From NCBI GenBank assembly GCA_025964675.1, contig JAOPYI010000113.1:1-64000 (forward strand): a stretch of DNA of 64,000 bases, written 5' to 3'. Shown piece after piece: positions 43,108 through 51,192 of this stretch. The DNA is from Sphaerisporangium sp. Lineage in GTDB: Bacteria > Actinomycetota > Actinomycetes > Streptosporangiales > Streptosporangiaceae. Below the pieces are notes generated by a model. The model searched no databases. It saw only the letters and a program-made list of their open reading frames with translations, and was not told the origin of the DNA. Each line of letters opens with the position of its first letter. Position 1 is the first letter of the stretch. Made by a program: the position numbers and the translations under genes.

Positions 43108-43662
43108 TCAGTGCTGTGCGGACGACTTCGTGGCCAGGGTGTGCTTGTAGGCGATGGGAGCGGCCGCGTACATCTGCCGGACCGTCGGCACCGTGTGGGC
43201 CCGTGTCAGCTTCCCCTCGGCGACGTGGAGGGCGACGGGCGTGAGGTCGAGCCCGAGACTGCCCACGATGCGCTCGTCCTCGTCGAGGATGACCCGCTCG
43301 CTGTACAGCTCGAACTCGGCGATGAACTCGTTGCCGTCCCCGGACACCGGGACGACCACGACCCACATCGAGGGAGGCACCGCGCCACCGCGCAGCGCCG
43401 AGGCCAGGTTGCGGCAGGTCTCGCACTTGTTGGAGACGAACAGCACCATGGCCTGGTCGGACTTGTCGAGGGAGGCGGGCAGGCCGAATACGCTGGGCCG
43501 CGCGCCCTCCAGGGTGCCCAGCTCCACCGGGGTGGGCTTGTCCTCCATGTCGAGGTAGCCGCGGATCTGCTTGACCTGTTCGAAAAGCTCCACCTGTGCG
43601 CCGATCTGGACGAACAAAACCACGGCCATGAGGCAGATCACGATGAGCAGTACCGTCGTCAT
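43108..43662 (-). CDS. MauD-like membrane-anchored thioredoxin-fold protein
   Basis: A 184-residue protein with one N-terminal membrane helix (TTVLLIVICLMAVVLFVQIG) and an extracytoplasmic thioredoxin-like domain with active site CETC in MVLFVSNKCETCRNLASAL and the cis-Pro region DLTPVALHVAEGKL. MauD-type proteins keep disulfide exchange going during folding of the methylamine dehydrogenase light chain. ATG 43662 overlaps the TGA of the MauE gene (ATGA). The Cys-rich gene follows 42 bases later, so it is probably the client. Confidence 0.85.
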   Translation of the reverse strand: MTTVLLIVICLMAVVLFVQIGAQVELFEQVKQIRGYLDMEDKPTPVELGTLEGARPSVFGLPASLDKSDQAMVLFVSNKCETCRNLASALRGGAVPPSMWVVVVPVSGDGNEFIAEFELYSERVILDEDERIVGSLGLDLTPVALHVAEGKLTRAHTVPTVRQMYAAAPIAYKHTLATKSSAQH

Positions 43663-44225
43663 GCGGCGGGCACCTCCGCGTCGCGTTGGGTCGGTTCCGG
43701 GATCACTATGCGGTCCTCGCGCAGCGGCCGCCACAAGCGGAGCTCGGCGACCAGCTTCCAGGCGACAAGGGCGAGCAGGAGCGCGGCCAGGCCGCCCAGT
43801 CCCTGCTCTGTGTTCCAGCTCGGCGGGCTCGCCTCGGCCAGCACCGCGAGGGCCAGCCAGAGCGGCAGATAAAGGAGCTGCCGCCAGCCGAGTACGGCGC
43901 CGCCGTTGCCGAAGCAGCCGCACTTGATCTTTTCCTTGATGCCCAGTGCGCGGATCCCGGCTCCGGCGAACGCCACGGCCAGCGGCGCGATGAGCGCCCT
44001 GGGCCAGGTGGCCGACGGCAGGACCGTGAGCCCGGTCACGGCGACCAGCTCCGCTGCGATCACCGCGATCGCCGCCTTCTCGGCCACCGCCGTCAGCCCG
44101 AGCCGTCCGATGGTCCGGCCGAGGTCGCGGAAGGTGAGGATTTTTGAGAGGGCCGCGACCGTGAAGATCGCGATGAGCGCGATCTGCGCCGCGACCCCGA
44201 GCACGCCTGACACATTTTGGCTCAC
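43659..44225 (-). CDS. MauE/DoxX-like redox membrane protein
   Basis: A 188-residue protein with four to five membrane helices. IALIAIFTVAALSKILTFRD followed by LGRTIGRLGLT is the opening pattern of MauE/DoxX-type proteins; KEKIKCGCFGNGGAVLGWRQ contains the conserved CGCFG Cys pair found in MauE and in vitamin K epoxide reductase-linked relatives. It probably passes electrons to the downstream MauD-like thioredoxin. GTG 44225 follows GGGAG by seven bases. First gene of the leftward operon 44225-41909. Confidence 0.85.
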   Translation of the reverse strand: MSQNVSGVLGVAAQIALIAIFTVAALSKILTFRDLGRTIGRLGLTAVAEKAAIAVIAAELVAVTGLTVLPSATWPRALIAPLAVAFAGAGIRALGIKEKIKCGCFGNGGAVLGWRQLLYLPLWLALAVLAEASPPSWNTEQGLGGLAALLLALVAWKLVAELRLWRPLREDRIVIPEPTQRDAEVPAA

Positions 44226-44273
44226 CCGCTACTCCCGTTAAGGTCGGAATAATGGGAAAATATGCCAGTTCTT

Positions 44274-44307
44274 GGAATTGATCAAGGCTCTGACGCGATC
44301 AATTTCC
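44274..44307. promoter_or_regulatory. inverted repeat upstream of the Mau-like operon
   Basis: AATTGATC (44276-44283) and GATCAATT (44297-44304) form a perfect 8-bp dyad with 13 bases between, extended to GGAATTGATC/GATCAATTTCC. It lies 50-80 bases before GTG 44225 in locally AT-rich DNA, and 18 bases downstream of the selB stop region. An operator for the operon is plausible. Confidence 0.5.
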
Positions 44308-44324
44308 ACAAGTTACAAGCGTCG

Positions 44325-46088
44325 TCAGTTGGACGGCACGCAGATCCGCGACTCGTTGTCGATCCGGCGGGTGAGGCCCCGGGCGTCGAGATGCTCCAGG
44401 AGCGGTACGGCGACGCGGCGGCTGGTGTCCAGGGCCGCCCGCGCCTGGCTGACGGTGAACGGCGAGGGCAGTCTTTCGAGCAGGGTCGCCGCCAGCTGCG
44501 GCGCGTCCGGCAGCAGGACGACGTTCTTGGCGACCACCAGCAGCGCTCCTGCCCGTACGGCCGCCGCCAGGGACTTTCCCGTCAGATCGAGCTCGGCGAG
44601 ACGCCCGGCGGTCGGGGCGTCGAAGGGCCGCTCGGCGAGTTCGGCCCCAAGCGCGGCGACCGCCTTCGCGATCCGGGGAGGAAGCGGCACCCCGTGCCGG
44701 TCACTCCTCTGGACGACCCCTGACCTGATCGTCAGGGGTGGCGCGACCAGCGCCTCCACCAGCCGGCCTTCGGGCAGGCCGAGCAGGCGGGCCGCGGCCT
44801 CCACGGTCATCCCCTGAGCGTGCTGGGACACCTGTTCCACCAGGTCACGGCCGAGCGCGGACCAGTGACCTGGATCGGTGAACCAATCGCCCGCAACGGG
44901 ACGCCCGGCGGATGGATCACCGGATCCCGGGCGTCCCCCAGGTGGGCACCCCATCGCGGTCAGGTCCGCCCGGCTCAGCAGCCCGTGCCAGCGGAGCAGA
45001 TCCGCGACGGTGGGCACGCTCACCCCGGCGAGCGCCGCCGCCCTCGCCGCCGCGGCTCCCCGGCGCCGCAACGGTGCCGGCCGTATGTCCAGCACGTGGG
45101 CGCCGGTGACGATCGCCCGGCGGCCGGGGTCGCGGAGCAGCCCCCGCTCTCCCGACCGGAGCGGCAGGGGCCGGGCAAGGGTGAGCCTCGCGGTGCCCTC
45201 ACCCAGCGGGCGCAGCCGGGCGGGGACGGCCGCCGAGCCCAGATGGAAGACCAGATCGCCTTTGGGAGCCTCTCCGGAGTCCAGCCGTACGTCGATCACC
45301 TCCGTGGTGATCCAGGCGCCCGGGGTCAGCAGCGCCATGCCACGGGACAGGACGGCGCGGCCGTTTCCTCTGAGATTGACGGCGACGCGAGCGATGGCCG
45401 GCACCAGGTCGGTCCGCTGGTTGAGAGTCTGCAGGCCCCGGACCTGGACCCGTTCGCCACCGATGACCAGCTCGTCACCCACGCGCAGCGTGCCATGGGC
45501 GAGCGTACCGGTGACGACGGTTCCGGCCCCGGTGACGGTGAACACTCGGTCGATCCACAACCGCACCGGGGACTCCAAGTCGGGCTCGGGAAGCCCGGCC
45601 GCCAGCCGGTCGAGCGCCGCCTCCAGTTCGGGGATCCCCTGCCCGGTCAGCCCGCTGACGGCGACGGCGGCGATCCCGGCCAAGCTCGTGCCCTGGAGAT
45701 GGAGGCGGGCCTCCTCGGTGGCGACCTCCGGATCGGCGAGGTCGGAGCGGGTGACCACCAGCAGGCCGTGCCGTACGCCCAGGGCGTGCAGCGCGGCCAG
45801 ATGCTCGGCTGACTGGGGCCGCCAGCCCTCGTCCGCCGCGACCACGAACATGACAGCGGGGGACGGGCCGACCCCCGCGAGCATATTGGTGACGAACCGC
45901 TCGTGCCCGGGAACGTCGACGAACGCCAGTCGCTCGCCCGAGCCAAGGGTAGTCCAGGCGAACCCGAGGTCGATTGTCATTCCCCGGCGCCGTTCCTCGG
46001 CCCAGCGGTCGGGCTCCATCCCGGTGAGCGCCCGCACCAGCGTCGACTTGCCGTGGTCCACGTGCCCGGCGGTCGCGATCACCCTCAT
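44325..46088 (-). CDS. selB: selenocysteine-specific translation elongation factor
   Basis: A 587-residue SelB. The GTPase domain starts MRVIATAGHVDHGKSTLVRA with PGHERFV and a TRSD (NKxD equivalent) box; EF-Tu-like domains II and III follow (RLWIDRVFTVTGAGTVVTGT, GSAAVPARLRPLGEG), and the C-terminal 240 residues are winged-helix repeats that bind the SECIS hairpin (PTVADLLRWHGLLSRADLTA, SPFTVSQARAALDTSRRVAV). SelB brings Sec-tRNA to UGA codons. The genes selA, selD and tRNA-Sec are not in this window and must be elsewhere if selenocysteine is used. ATG 46088 starts the P-loop strand directly. Confidence 0.93.
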   Translation of the reverse strand: MRVIATAGHVDHGKSTLVRALTGMEPDRWAEERRRGMTIDLGFAWTTLGSGERLAFVDVPGHERFVTNMLAGVGPSPAVMFVVAADEGWRPQSAEHLAALHALGVRHGLLVVTRSDLADPEVATEEARLHLQGTSLAGIAAVAVSGLTGQGIPELEAALDRLAAGLPEPDLESPVRLWIDRVFTVTGAGTVVTGTLAHGTLRVGDELVIGGERVQVRGLQTLNQRTDLVPAIARVAVNLRGNGRAVLSRGMALLTPGAWITTEVIDVRLDSGEAPKGDLVFHLGSAAVPARLRPLGEGTARLTLARPLPLRSGERGLLRDPGRRAIVTGAHVLDIRPAPLRRRGAAAARAAALAGVSVPTVADLLRWHGLLSRADLTAMGCPPGGRPGSGDPSAGRPVAGDWFTDPGHWSALGRDLVEQVSQHAQGMTVEAAARLLGLPEGRLVEALVAPPLTIRSGVVQRSDRHGVPLPPRIAKAVAALGAELAERPFDAPTAGRLAELDLTGKSLAAAVRAGALLVVAKNVVLLPDAPQLAATLLERLPSPFTVSQARAALDTSRRVAVPLLEHLDARGLTRRIDNESRICVPSN

Positions 46089-46167
46089 GCCGCAGCCAGC
46101 CGAGGGTCGGCCGACATGGTGTCGGCGCGCGGTACGGCACGCTGTGGCCCAGGCCTCCTCACGCGGG

Positions 46168-47751
46168 TCAGGGGAGCGTCGTCGTGACGGGCGCGCTCTC
46201 GTTGCCGAGGCGGTCTAGCGCGGTCACCAGGTAGGTGCCACTCGCCCCGGTGGCGTACGACTGCTCCGCCGCACCGGTCGCGGGGACGACGGCGAGCAGG
46301 TTGCGGGCGTCTGCCGTCGTGCAGTCGTCCGGCTTGGCGCCCGCGACCCCGTAGACGGCGTAGGAACGTGCGTCATGGGAGGACTTCCACACCAGCGTCC
46401 CGCCGGAGTTACGAAGGCGGGCGGGGGTGGCCGGGGCCTTGCCGCCGCGCTCCTTCATCAGCGGCAGCAGGGCCGGTCGGGGATAGTGGTCCTTCACGAT
46501 CGCGTCCAGCACGCCCAGGGGGTTCTTCCCGACCTGCGCCGCGCTGAAGTAGACGTCGCCCTGGACCTCGGGGTACTTGCGGTTGAGGGTCAGGTGGGCG
46601 GGCAGCTCGCCGGCCTTGGCCCAGGCCGGGTTGTCATTCGTGCCGACACGGTAGAGCGCCTGGCCGATGTAGAGGTGCACGCCGGTGCCCTTGACCTCGT
46701 TCGCCCACCACGGCACGAGCTTGGCGTAGTCGGCGGCGGCGAACCCGCGCGGCCAGTAGAGCTGCGGCATGATGTAGTCGACGGAACCGGCCTTGATCCA
46801 CGTGCGGGCGTCGGAGTAGATGGCGTCATAGGCCGACAGGCCCTTGGTGTCCGAGCCCGACGGATCGTCCGACTTGTTGCGCCAGATGCCGAACGGGCTG
46901 ATGCCGAACTTCACGTACGGCTTGGCGGCGTGGACGGCCTTCCCGACCTGGGCGATCAGCTTGTCGACGTTGGCGCGCCGCCAGTCGGCCGGCGACATCC
47001 CCTTGCCGTACTTTGTAAAGGCGGCGGAGTCGGCGAACTTCGTGCCCTTGCCGGGATAGGGGTAGAAGTAGTCGTCGAAATGCACGCCGTCGATGTCGTA
47101 CCGCTGCACGACGTCCTGGATCACCTTGACGGTGTGGGCGCGCACCTCCGGCAGGCCCGGGTTGTAGTAAAGCTTGCCCTCATGCTTGACGACCCACTCA
47201 GGGTGCTGACGCGCGGGGTGGTTCGCCGGGAGCTTGGTCAGGTCGTCCTTGTCCGCAGCGCGGTACGGATTGAACCACGCGTGGAACTCCAGGCCCCGCT
47301 TGTGCGCCTCGGCGATCAGGAAGGGCAGCGGTTCCCAGCCGGGGTCCTGGCCGGCGGTGCCCGTGAGCCACTGCGACCAGGGCTCGTAGGGCGACTTGTA
47401 GATCGCGTCGGATGCAGGACGTACCTGGAAGAAGACCGCGTTGAAGTTGCGCTTCACCGCGTTGTCGAGGATCCGGAGGTACTCCGCCTGCTGCCGGGCA
47501 GGGTCCAGCCCCGTCTTGGACGGCCAGTCGACGTTGTGCACGGTGGCGATCCACACACCCCTGAGCTGCCGCTTGGGGTACTTGGCGCTCACCTTGCACG
47601 CCTCCGCGCCGGCGGTAGGGGCCGCCGCGGGCGCCGCGGGCCTGGTCTCGCTGTCCGCGGGAACGGCGCCCGGTCCGAAGAAGTAGGCGACGCCGGTGGT
47701 GACCACCGCGATGGTCGCGGCGGCGAGCAAGGGCCGATGTCCGTTTCGCAT
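46168..47751 (-). CDS. secreted glycoside hydrolase-like protein (GHL10/DUF187 family)
   Basis: A 527-residue exported protein. A signal sequence (RPLLAAATIAVVTTGVAYFF) precedes a TIM-barrel of about 310 residues: RQLRGVWIATVHNVDWPSKT, FNAVFFQVRPASDAIYKSPY, EFHAWFNPYRAADKDDLTKL, YDIDGVHFDDYFYPYPGKGT and VDYIMPQLYWPRGF, the pattern of the GHL10 family that includes DigH, a peptidoglycan glycan hydrolase in E. coli. A fibronectin-like C-terminal domain (ARLRNSGGTLVWKSSHDARS) follows. It may cut denuded cell-wall glycans. Start ATG 47751 has no visible ribosome site. Confidence 0.9.
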   Translation of the reverse strand: MRNGHRPLLAAATIAVVTTGVAYFFGPGAVPADSETRPAAPAAAPTAGAEACKVSAKYPKRQLRGVWIATVHNVDWPSKTGLDPARQQAEYLRILDNAVKRNFNAVFFQVRPASDAIYKSPYEPWSQWLTGTAGQDPGWEPLPFLIAEAHKRGLEFHAWFNPYRAADKDDLTKLPANHPARQHPEWVVKHEGKLYYNPGLPEVRAHTVKVIQDVVQRYDIDGVHFDDYFYPYPGKGTKFADSAAFTKYGKGMSPADWRRANVDKLIAQVGKAVHAAKPYVKFGISPFGIWRNKSDDPSGSDTKGLSAYDAIYSDARTWIKAGSVDYIMPQLYWPRGFAAADYAKLVPWWANEVKGTGVHLYIGQALYRVGTNDNPAWAKAGELPAHLTLNRKYPEVQGDVYFSAAQVGKNPLGVLDAIVKDHYPRPALLPLMKERGGKAPATPARLRNSGGTLVWKSSHDARSYAVYGVAGAKPDDCTTADARNLLAVVPATGAAEQSYATGASGTYLVTALDRLGNESAPVTTTLP

Positions 47752-48079
47752 GAGACGTCAGTCTGGCATCGGCAAAGAGATGGTAAGGCCCGATAAAGGA
47801 AATCGTATGGTGATGCCGGGGTGACATCTGGGAGGGATGTGAGGCCAGGGGCCTGCGGCGGTCGCGGGCGTGGACGGGTTCCACCTCGTCCCCGCGCGAC
47901 GAAATCCGCGACGGACCAGGCACTCCGCTGCCGCTCGCGCCGGGCCGGGGCGGGGACGCGCGCCGCCACGGTGAGGCGGCCCGCGGCTCCGGTGACAACT
48001 GGCTTACCTCCGAGGTGACCGCCCTCCGGCCGGCACGCGCACGTGCCGGCCGCATCGTCGCCGCGCCGCATGATGCCGC
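47752..48079. other. intergenic region between GHL10 gene and EF-G2
   Basis: About 330 bases. No gene recognised; high GC with several short palindromes. The part near 47760-47830 probably holds the promoter of the leftward GHL10 gene, and a hairpin at 48028-48051 the terminator of the EF-G2 gene. Confidence 0.45.
48028..48051 (-). terminator. terminator of the EF-G2 gene
   Basis: GGCCGGCACG (48028-48037) and CGTGCCGGCC (48042-48051) form a perfect 10-bp stem with a 4-base loop. It lies 28 bases after the leftward stop at 48080. Confidence 0.65.
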
Positions 48080-50239
48080 CTAGTCCGAGGCCGACCTGAG
48101 CTTGTCGGCCAGGTGGGAGGGCAGCGGCTCGTACCGCAGGAAGCCCCGGTGGAAGGTGCCCGTGCCGTGCGACATGGACCGCAGGTCGATGGCGTACCGC
48201 GTGATCTCCAGCTCGGGCACCTCGGCCCTCACCAGCGTGCGGCCGGTGCCCACCGGCTCGGTGCCGAGGACGCGTCCCCTTCGCGAGGACAGGTCGGACA
48301 TCACCGCGCCGACGTGCTCGTCCTGGACGAGGACGGAGACCTCGTCCACCGGTTCGAGCAGCAGCGCGGGCACCTTCGCCGCCGCCTCCTTCAGCGCGAG
48401 CTGCCCGGCGATCTGGAACGCCATGTCCGAGGAGTCGACCGAGTGAGCCTTGCCGTCGTACAGCGTCACCCGGATGTCCACGACGGGGTAGCCGGCGAGC
48501 ACGCCTCGCTCCATCTGGGCGCGCACGCCCTTCTCCACCGAGGGGATGAACTGCCTCGGCACCACCCCGCCGACGATCTTGTCGACGAACTCGAAGCCGC
48601 CGCCGGAGTGCAGGGGCTCGATCTCGACGTGGCAGATGGCGTACTGCCCGTGACCGCCGGTCTGCTTGACGTTGCGGCCCATGCCCTGGGCCTTGCCGCC
48701 GAAGGTCTCGCGCAGCGGCACCCGAAGGTCCACCCGCTCGACCTCGACGCCGTGGCGCCTCGCCAGGTGGTCGAGCAGCACGTCGGCGTGGGCCTCGCCC
48801 ATGCACCAGAGCACGAGCTGGCGCGTCTCGGCGTTGTTCTCGAGGCGCAGCGTCGGATCCTCGGCGACCAGGCGCCCGAGCGCCTGCGACAGCTTGTCCT
48901 CGTCGGCCTTGGACCTGGCCCGGATCGCGACGGGCAGAAGCGGGTCGGGCATGTTCCAGGACGTCACCAGAAGCGGGTCGTCCTTGTCGGACAGGGTGTC
49001 GCCCGTCTCCGCCCGGCTGAGCTTGGCCACCGCGCAGATGTCCCCCGCGGTGCACTTGGTGGTGGTCCGCTGGAGCTTGCCGAGGGGGGAGGAAAGGGCG
49101 CCGATGCGCTCGTCCACGTCGTGGTCCTCGTGACCGCGCTCCGCCAGGCCGTGGCCCGAGACGTGCACCACCATGTCGGGGCGCAGCGTGCCGGAGAAGA
49201 CGCGCACGAGGCTGATGCGCCCGACGTACGGGTCGCTGGTGGTCTTGACGATCTCGGCGACGAGCGGCCCGTCGGGGTCGCACGCCAGTTCGGGCACCGG
49301 ACGGCCGTCGATCCTCGTGATCTCCGGTAGCGGGTGCTCCATGGGTGAGGGGAACCCCTGCGTGATCACCTCCAGCAGCTCCAGCATGCCGACGGCCACG
49401 CCGGAGCCGGGGGTCGCGCACGTGGCGAGCACGGGATAGAAGCCGCCCCGGGCCACGGCCTTCTCGAGGTCGTCGATCAGCACCTTGGTGTCGATCTCCT
49501 CGCCGGAGAGGTAGCGGTCCATGAGGGACTCGTCCTCGCTCTCCTGGATGATCCCCTCGATCAAGGTGCCGAGGTAGGTCTCGATCTGTTCCTGGTAGGC
49601 GGCACCAGGGAGGTTCTCCGTGCGGGTGCCCGTGGCGTAGTTGAAGAACTTCTGCGAGAGCAGCCCGATCAGGCCGTTCACGTGGCCGTTGGTCACGACG
49701 GGCAGGTAGAGCGGGGCCACCCCGTCGCCGAAGGCGTCCTGGCAGGTGGCCACCACCTCGTCGAAGTCGGCGCGCTGGTGGTCGATCTTGGTGATGACGA
49801 CCGCCCGGGGCATGCCGACCGAGGCGCACTCCTCCCAGAGCATGCGCGTCAGCCCGTCGACGCCCTCCGCCGCCGAGACCACGAACAGCGCGGCGTCGGC
49901 CGCCCGCAGGCCCGCACGCAGGTCACCGACGAAGTCGGCGTACCCAGGCGTGTCGAGCAGGTTGATCTTGATGCCGTTGTGCGTAACCGGCGCGACGGAG
50001 AGGTTGACCGAGCGCTGCTGGCGTACTTCCACCTCGTCGAAGTCGCTTACCGTGGTGCCGTCCTCCACCCGGCCGGTGCGCTGGATGGTGCCCGTCGCGG
50101 CCAGCAGGGCCTCGACAAGCGTCGTCTTGCCTGATCCGGAATGGCCGACCAGCGCGACATTGCGCACCGCATCCGGCCGGTCGGCCGAGGGTGCCCTGCC
50201 CGCGGCTCCTGATGTTCCGCCCGTGGTTCTGTCCGGCAC
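48080..50239 (-). CDS. elongation factor G-like protein EF-G2
   Basis: A 719-residue translational GTPase paralogue of EF-G. GTPase motifs: VALVGHSGSGKTTLVEALLA (P-loop with SGSGKT in place of the usual DAGKT), RQQRSVNLSVAP (switch I), LLDTPGYADFVGDL and TKIDHQRADF; domain IV has ETFGGKAQGMGRNVKQTGGH and domain V RGRVLGTEPVGTGRTLVRAE. EF-G2 proteins of actinobacteria bind ribosomes but have no proven translocation role. GTG 50239 follows GGGAGG by four bases. It is divergent from the PIP-synthase gene. Confidence 0.92.
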   Translation of the reverse strand: MPDRTTGGTSGAAGRAPSADRPDAVRNVALVGHSGSGKTTLVEALLAATGTIQRTGRVEDGTTVSDFDEVEVRQQRSVNLSVAPVTHNGIKINLLDTPGYADFVGDLRAGLRAADAALFVVSAAEGVDGLTRMLWEECASVGMPRAVVITKIDHQRADFDEVVATCQDAFGDGVAPLYLPVVTNGHVNGLIGLLSQKFFNYATGTRTENLPGAAYQEQIETYLGTLIEGIIQESEDESLMDRYLSGEEIDTKVLIDDLEKAVARGGFYPVLATCATPGSGVAVGMLELLEVITQGFPSPMEHPLPEITRIDGRPVPELACDPDGPLVAEIVKTTSDPYVGRISLVRVFSGTLRPDMVVHVSGHGLAERGHEDHDVDERIGALSSPLGKLQRTTTKCTAGDICAVAKLSRAETGDTLSDKDDPLLVTSWNMPDPLLPVAIRARSKADEDKLSQALGRLVAEDPTLRLENNAETRQLVLWCMGEAHADVLLDHLARRHGVEVERVDLRVPLRETFGGKAQGMGRNVKQTGGHGQYAICHVEIEPLHSGGGFEFVDKIVGGVVPRQFIPSVEKGVRAQMERGVLAGYPVVDIRVTLYDGKAHSVDSSDMAFQIAGQLALKEAAAKVPALLLEPVDEVSVLVQDEHVGAVMSDLSSRRGRVLGTEPVGTGRTLVRAEVPELEITRYAIDLRSMSHGTGTFHRGFLRYEPLPSHLADKLRSASD

Positions 50240-50543
50240 GTCGCCTCCCGCGTCTCGCCGTGAGATGCGGCCGCGCGCGGCCACATCGTCCGCCGCCGCG
50301 CCCGCCGCCCGAGAGAGCGCGGTGCCCTCACCCTTTACCTCTGTGGCGCGGATCACAAGAGGGAACAGGCAAAAGTGCTTGCCAAATGACACCTGGACTT
50401 GGCCGGGTGTTCGCCCGCCGGTTTCCCTCCCGTCTTGTCTCCTTCCCCGTCCTGTGTCGTCTCGCACCCGATTCGCACCTGGTGGGCCGCCTCAGCGGCT
50501 TCGTTCGAAGCGGGGGCCCCACGTGGCCTACGATCGGACGGCG
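50240..50543. other. divergent promoter region EF-G2 / PIP synthase
   Basis: About 300 bases with no gene. TACGAT (50529-50534) lies nine bases before ATG 50544 and is a candidate -10 for a leaderless or very short-leader pgsA transcript. Confidence 0.4.
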
Positions 50544-51143
50544 ATGTTGAAGCTCCTGCGTCCCGCCGTCACCCGTGTCCTGACCCCGCTCGGCCGGGCG
50601 CTCGCCCGCCTGGGGATCAGCCCGAACGTCATCACCGTCATCGGCACGCTCGGCGTCACGGCGGGAGCGCTCGGGTTCTACCCGCGCGGCCAGTTGTTCC
50701 TGGGCACGCTCGTCATCACCTTCTTCGTCCTCGCCGACCTGCTCGACGGCGTGCTGGCGCGGATGCTCGGCAGCGGCAGCACGTGGGGGGCGTTCCTCGA
50801 CTCCACCCTCGACCGCGTGGGCGACGCCGCGATCTTCTCCGGGCTGATCCTGTGGTTCGTGTCCACGGGCGAGAGGGTCCTCGTCGCCGTCTCGCTGTTC
50901 TGCCTGGTCGCCGGGGCCGTCGTGTCGTACGCCAAGGCACGTGCCGAGGGGCTCGGCCTCACCTGCGACGTCGGCCTGGCCGAGCGACCGGAGCGGCTGG
51001 CGGTGGTGCTCGCCGCCGCCGGCCTGTCGGGGCTCGGCGTGCCGTACATCCTCGCGGTGGCCCTCTGGCTCCTCGCCGCCGCCAGCGCGTTCACCGCCGG
51101 GCAGCGGATTGTCCACGTTTATCGCCAGACGGTGCCAACATGA
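50544..51143 (+). CDS. pgsA: phosphatidylinositol phosphate synthase (CDP-alcohol phosphatidyltransferase)
   Basis: A 199-residue membrane enzyme with the CDP-alcohol motif D-G-x2-A-R-x8-G-x3-D-x3-D in ADLLDGVLARMLGSGSTWGA then FLDSTLDRVGD. LGISPNVITVIGTLGVTAGA is the usual N-terminal helix. By gene order (HIT ... pgsA-patA-pimA) it is the PIP synthase (Rv2612c type) that joins CDP-diacylglycerol and inositol-1-phosphate, the first step to phosphatidylinositol mannosides. The next gene starts 50 bases after its stop. ATG 50544 has no Shine-Dalgarno sequence. Confidence 0.92.
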   Translation: MLKLLRPAVTRVLTPLGRALARLGISPNVITVIGTLGVTAGALGFYPRGQLFLGTLVITFFVLADLLDGVLARMLGSGSTWGAFLDSTLDRVGDAAIFSGLILWFVSTGERVLVAVSLFCLVAGAVVSYAKARAEGLGLTCDVGLAERPERLAVVLAAAGLSGLGVPYILAVALWLLAAASAFTAGQRIVHVYRQTVPT

Positions 51144-51192
51144 ACTTACGGCCTTCCGCACACAGGACAGGTCTTCTCACCGACATCTGGGG

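Noticed and set aside
46089-46167. tRNA-Sec next to selB
   Set aside because: Neither flank of selB contains a 90-100 base sequence that folds as a long-variable-arm tRNA or ends as a tRNA acceptor.
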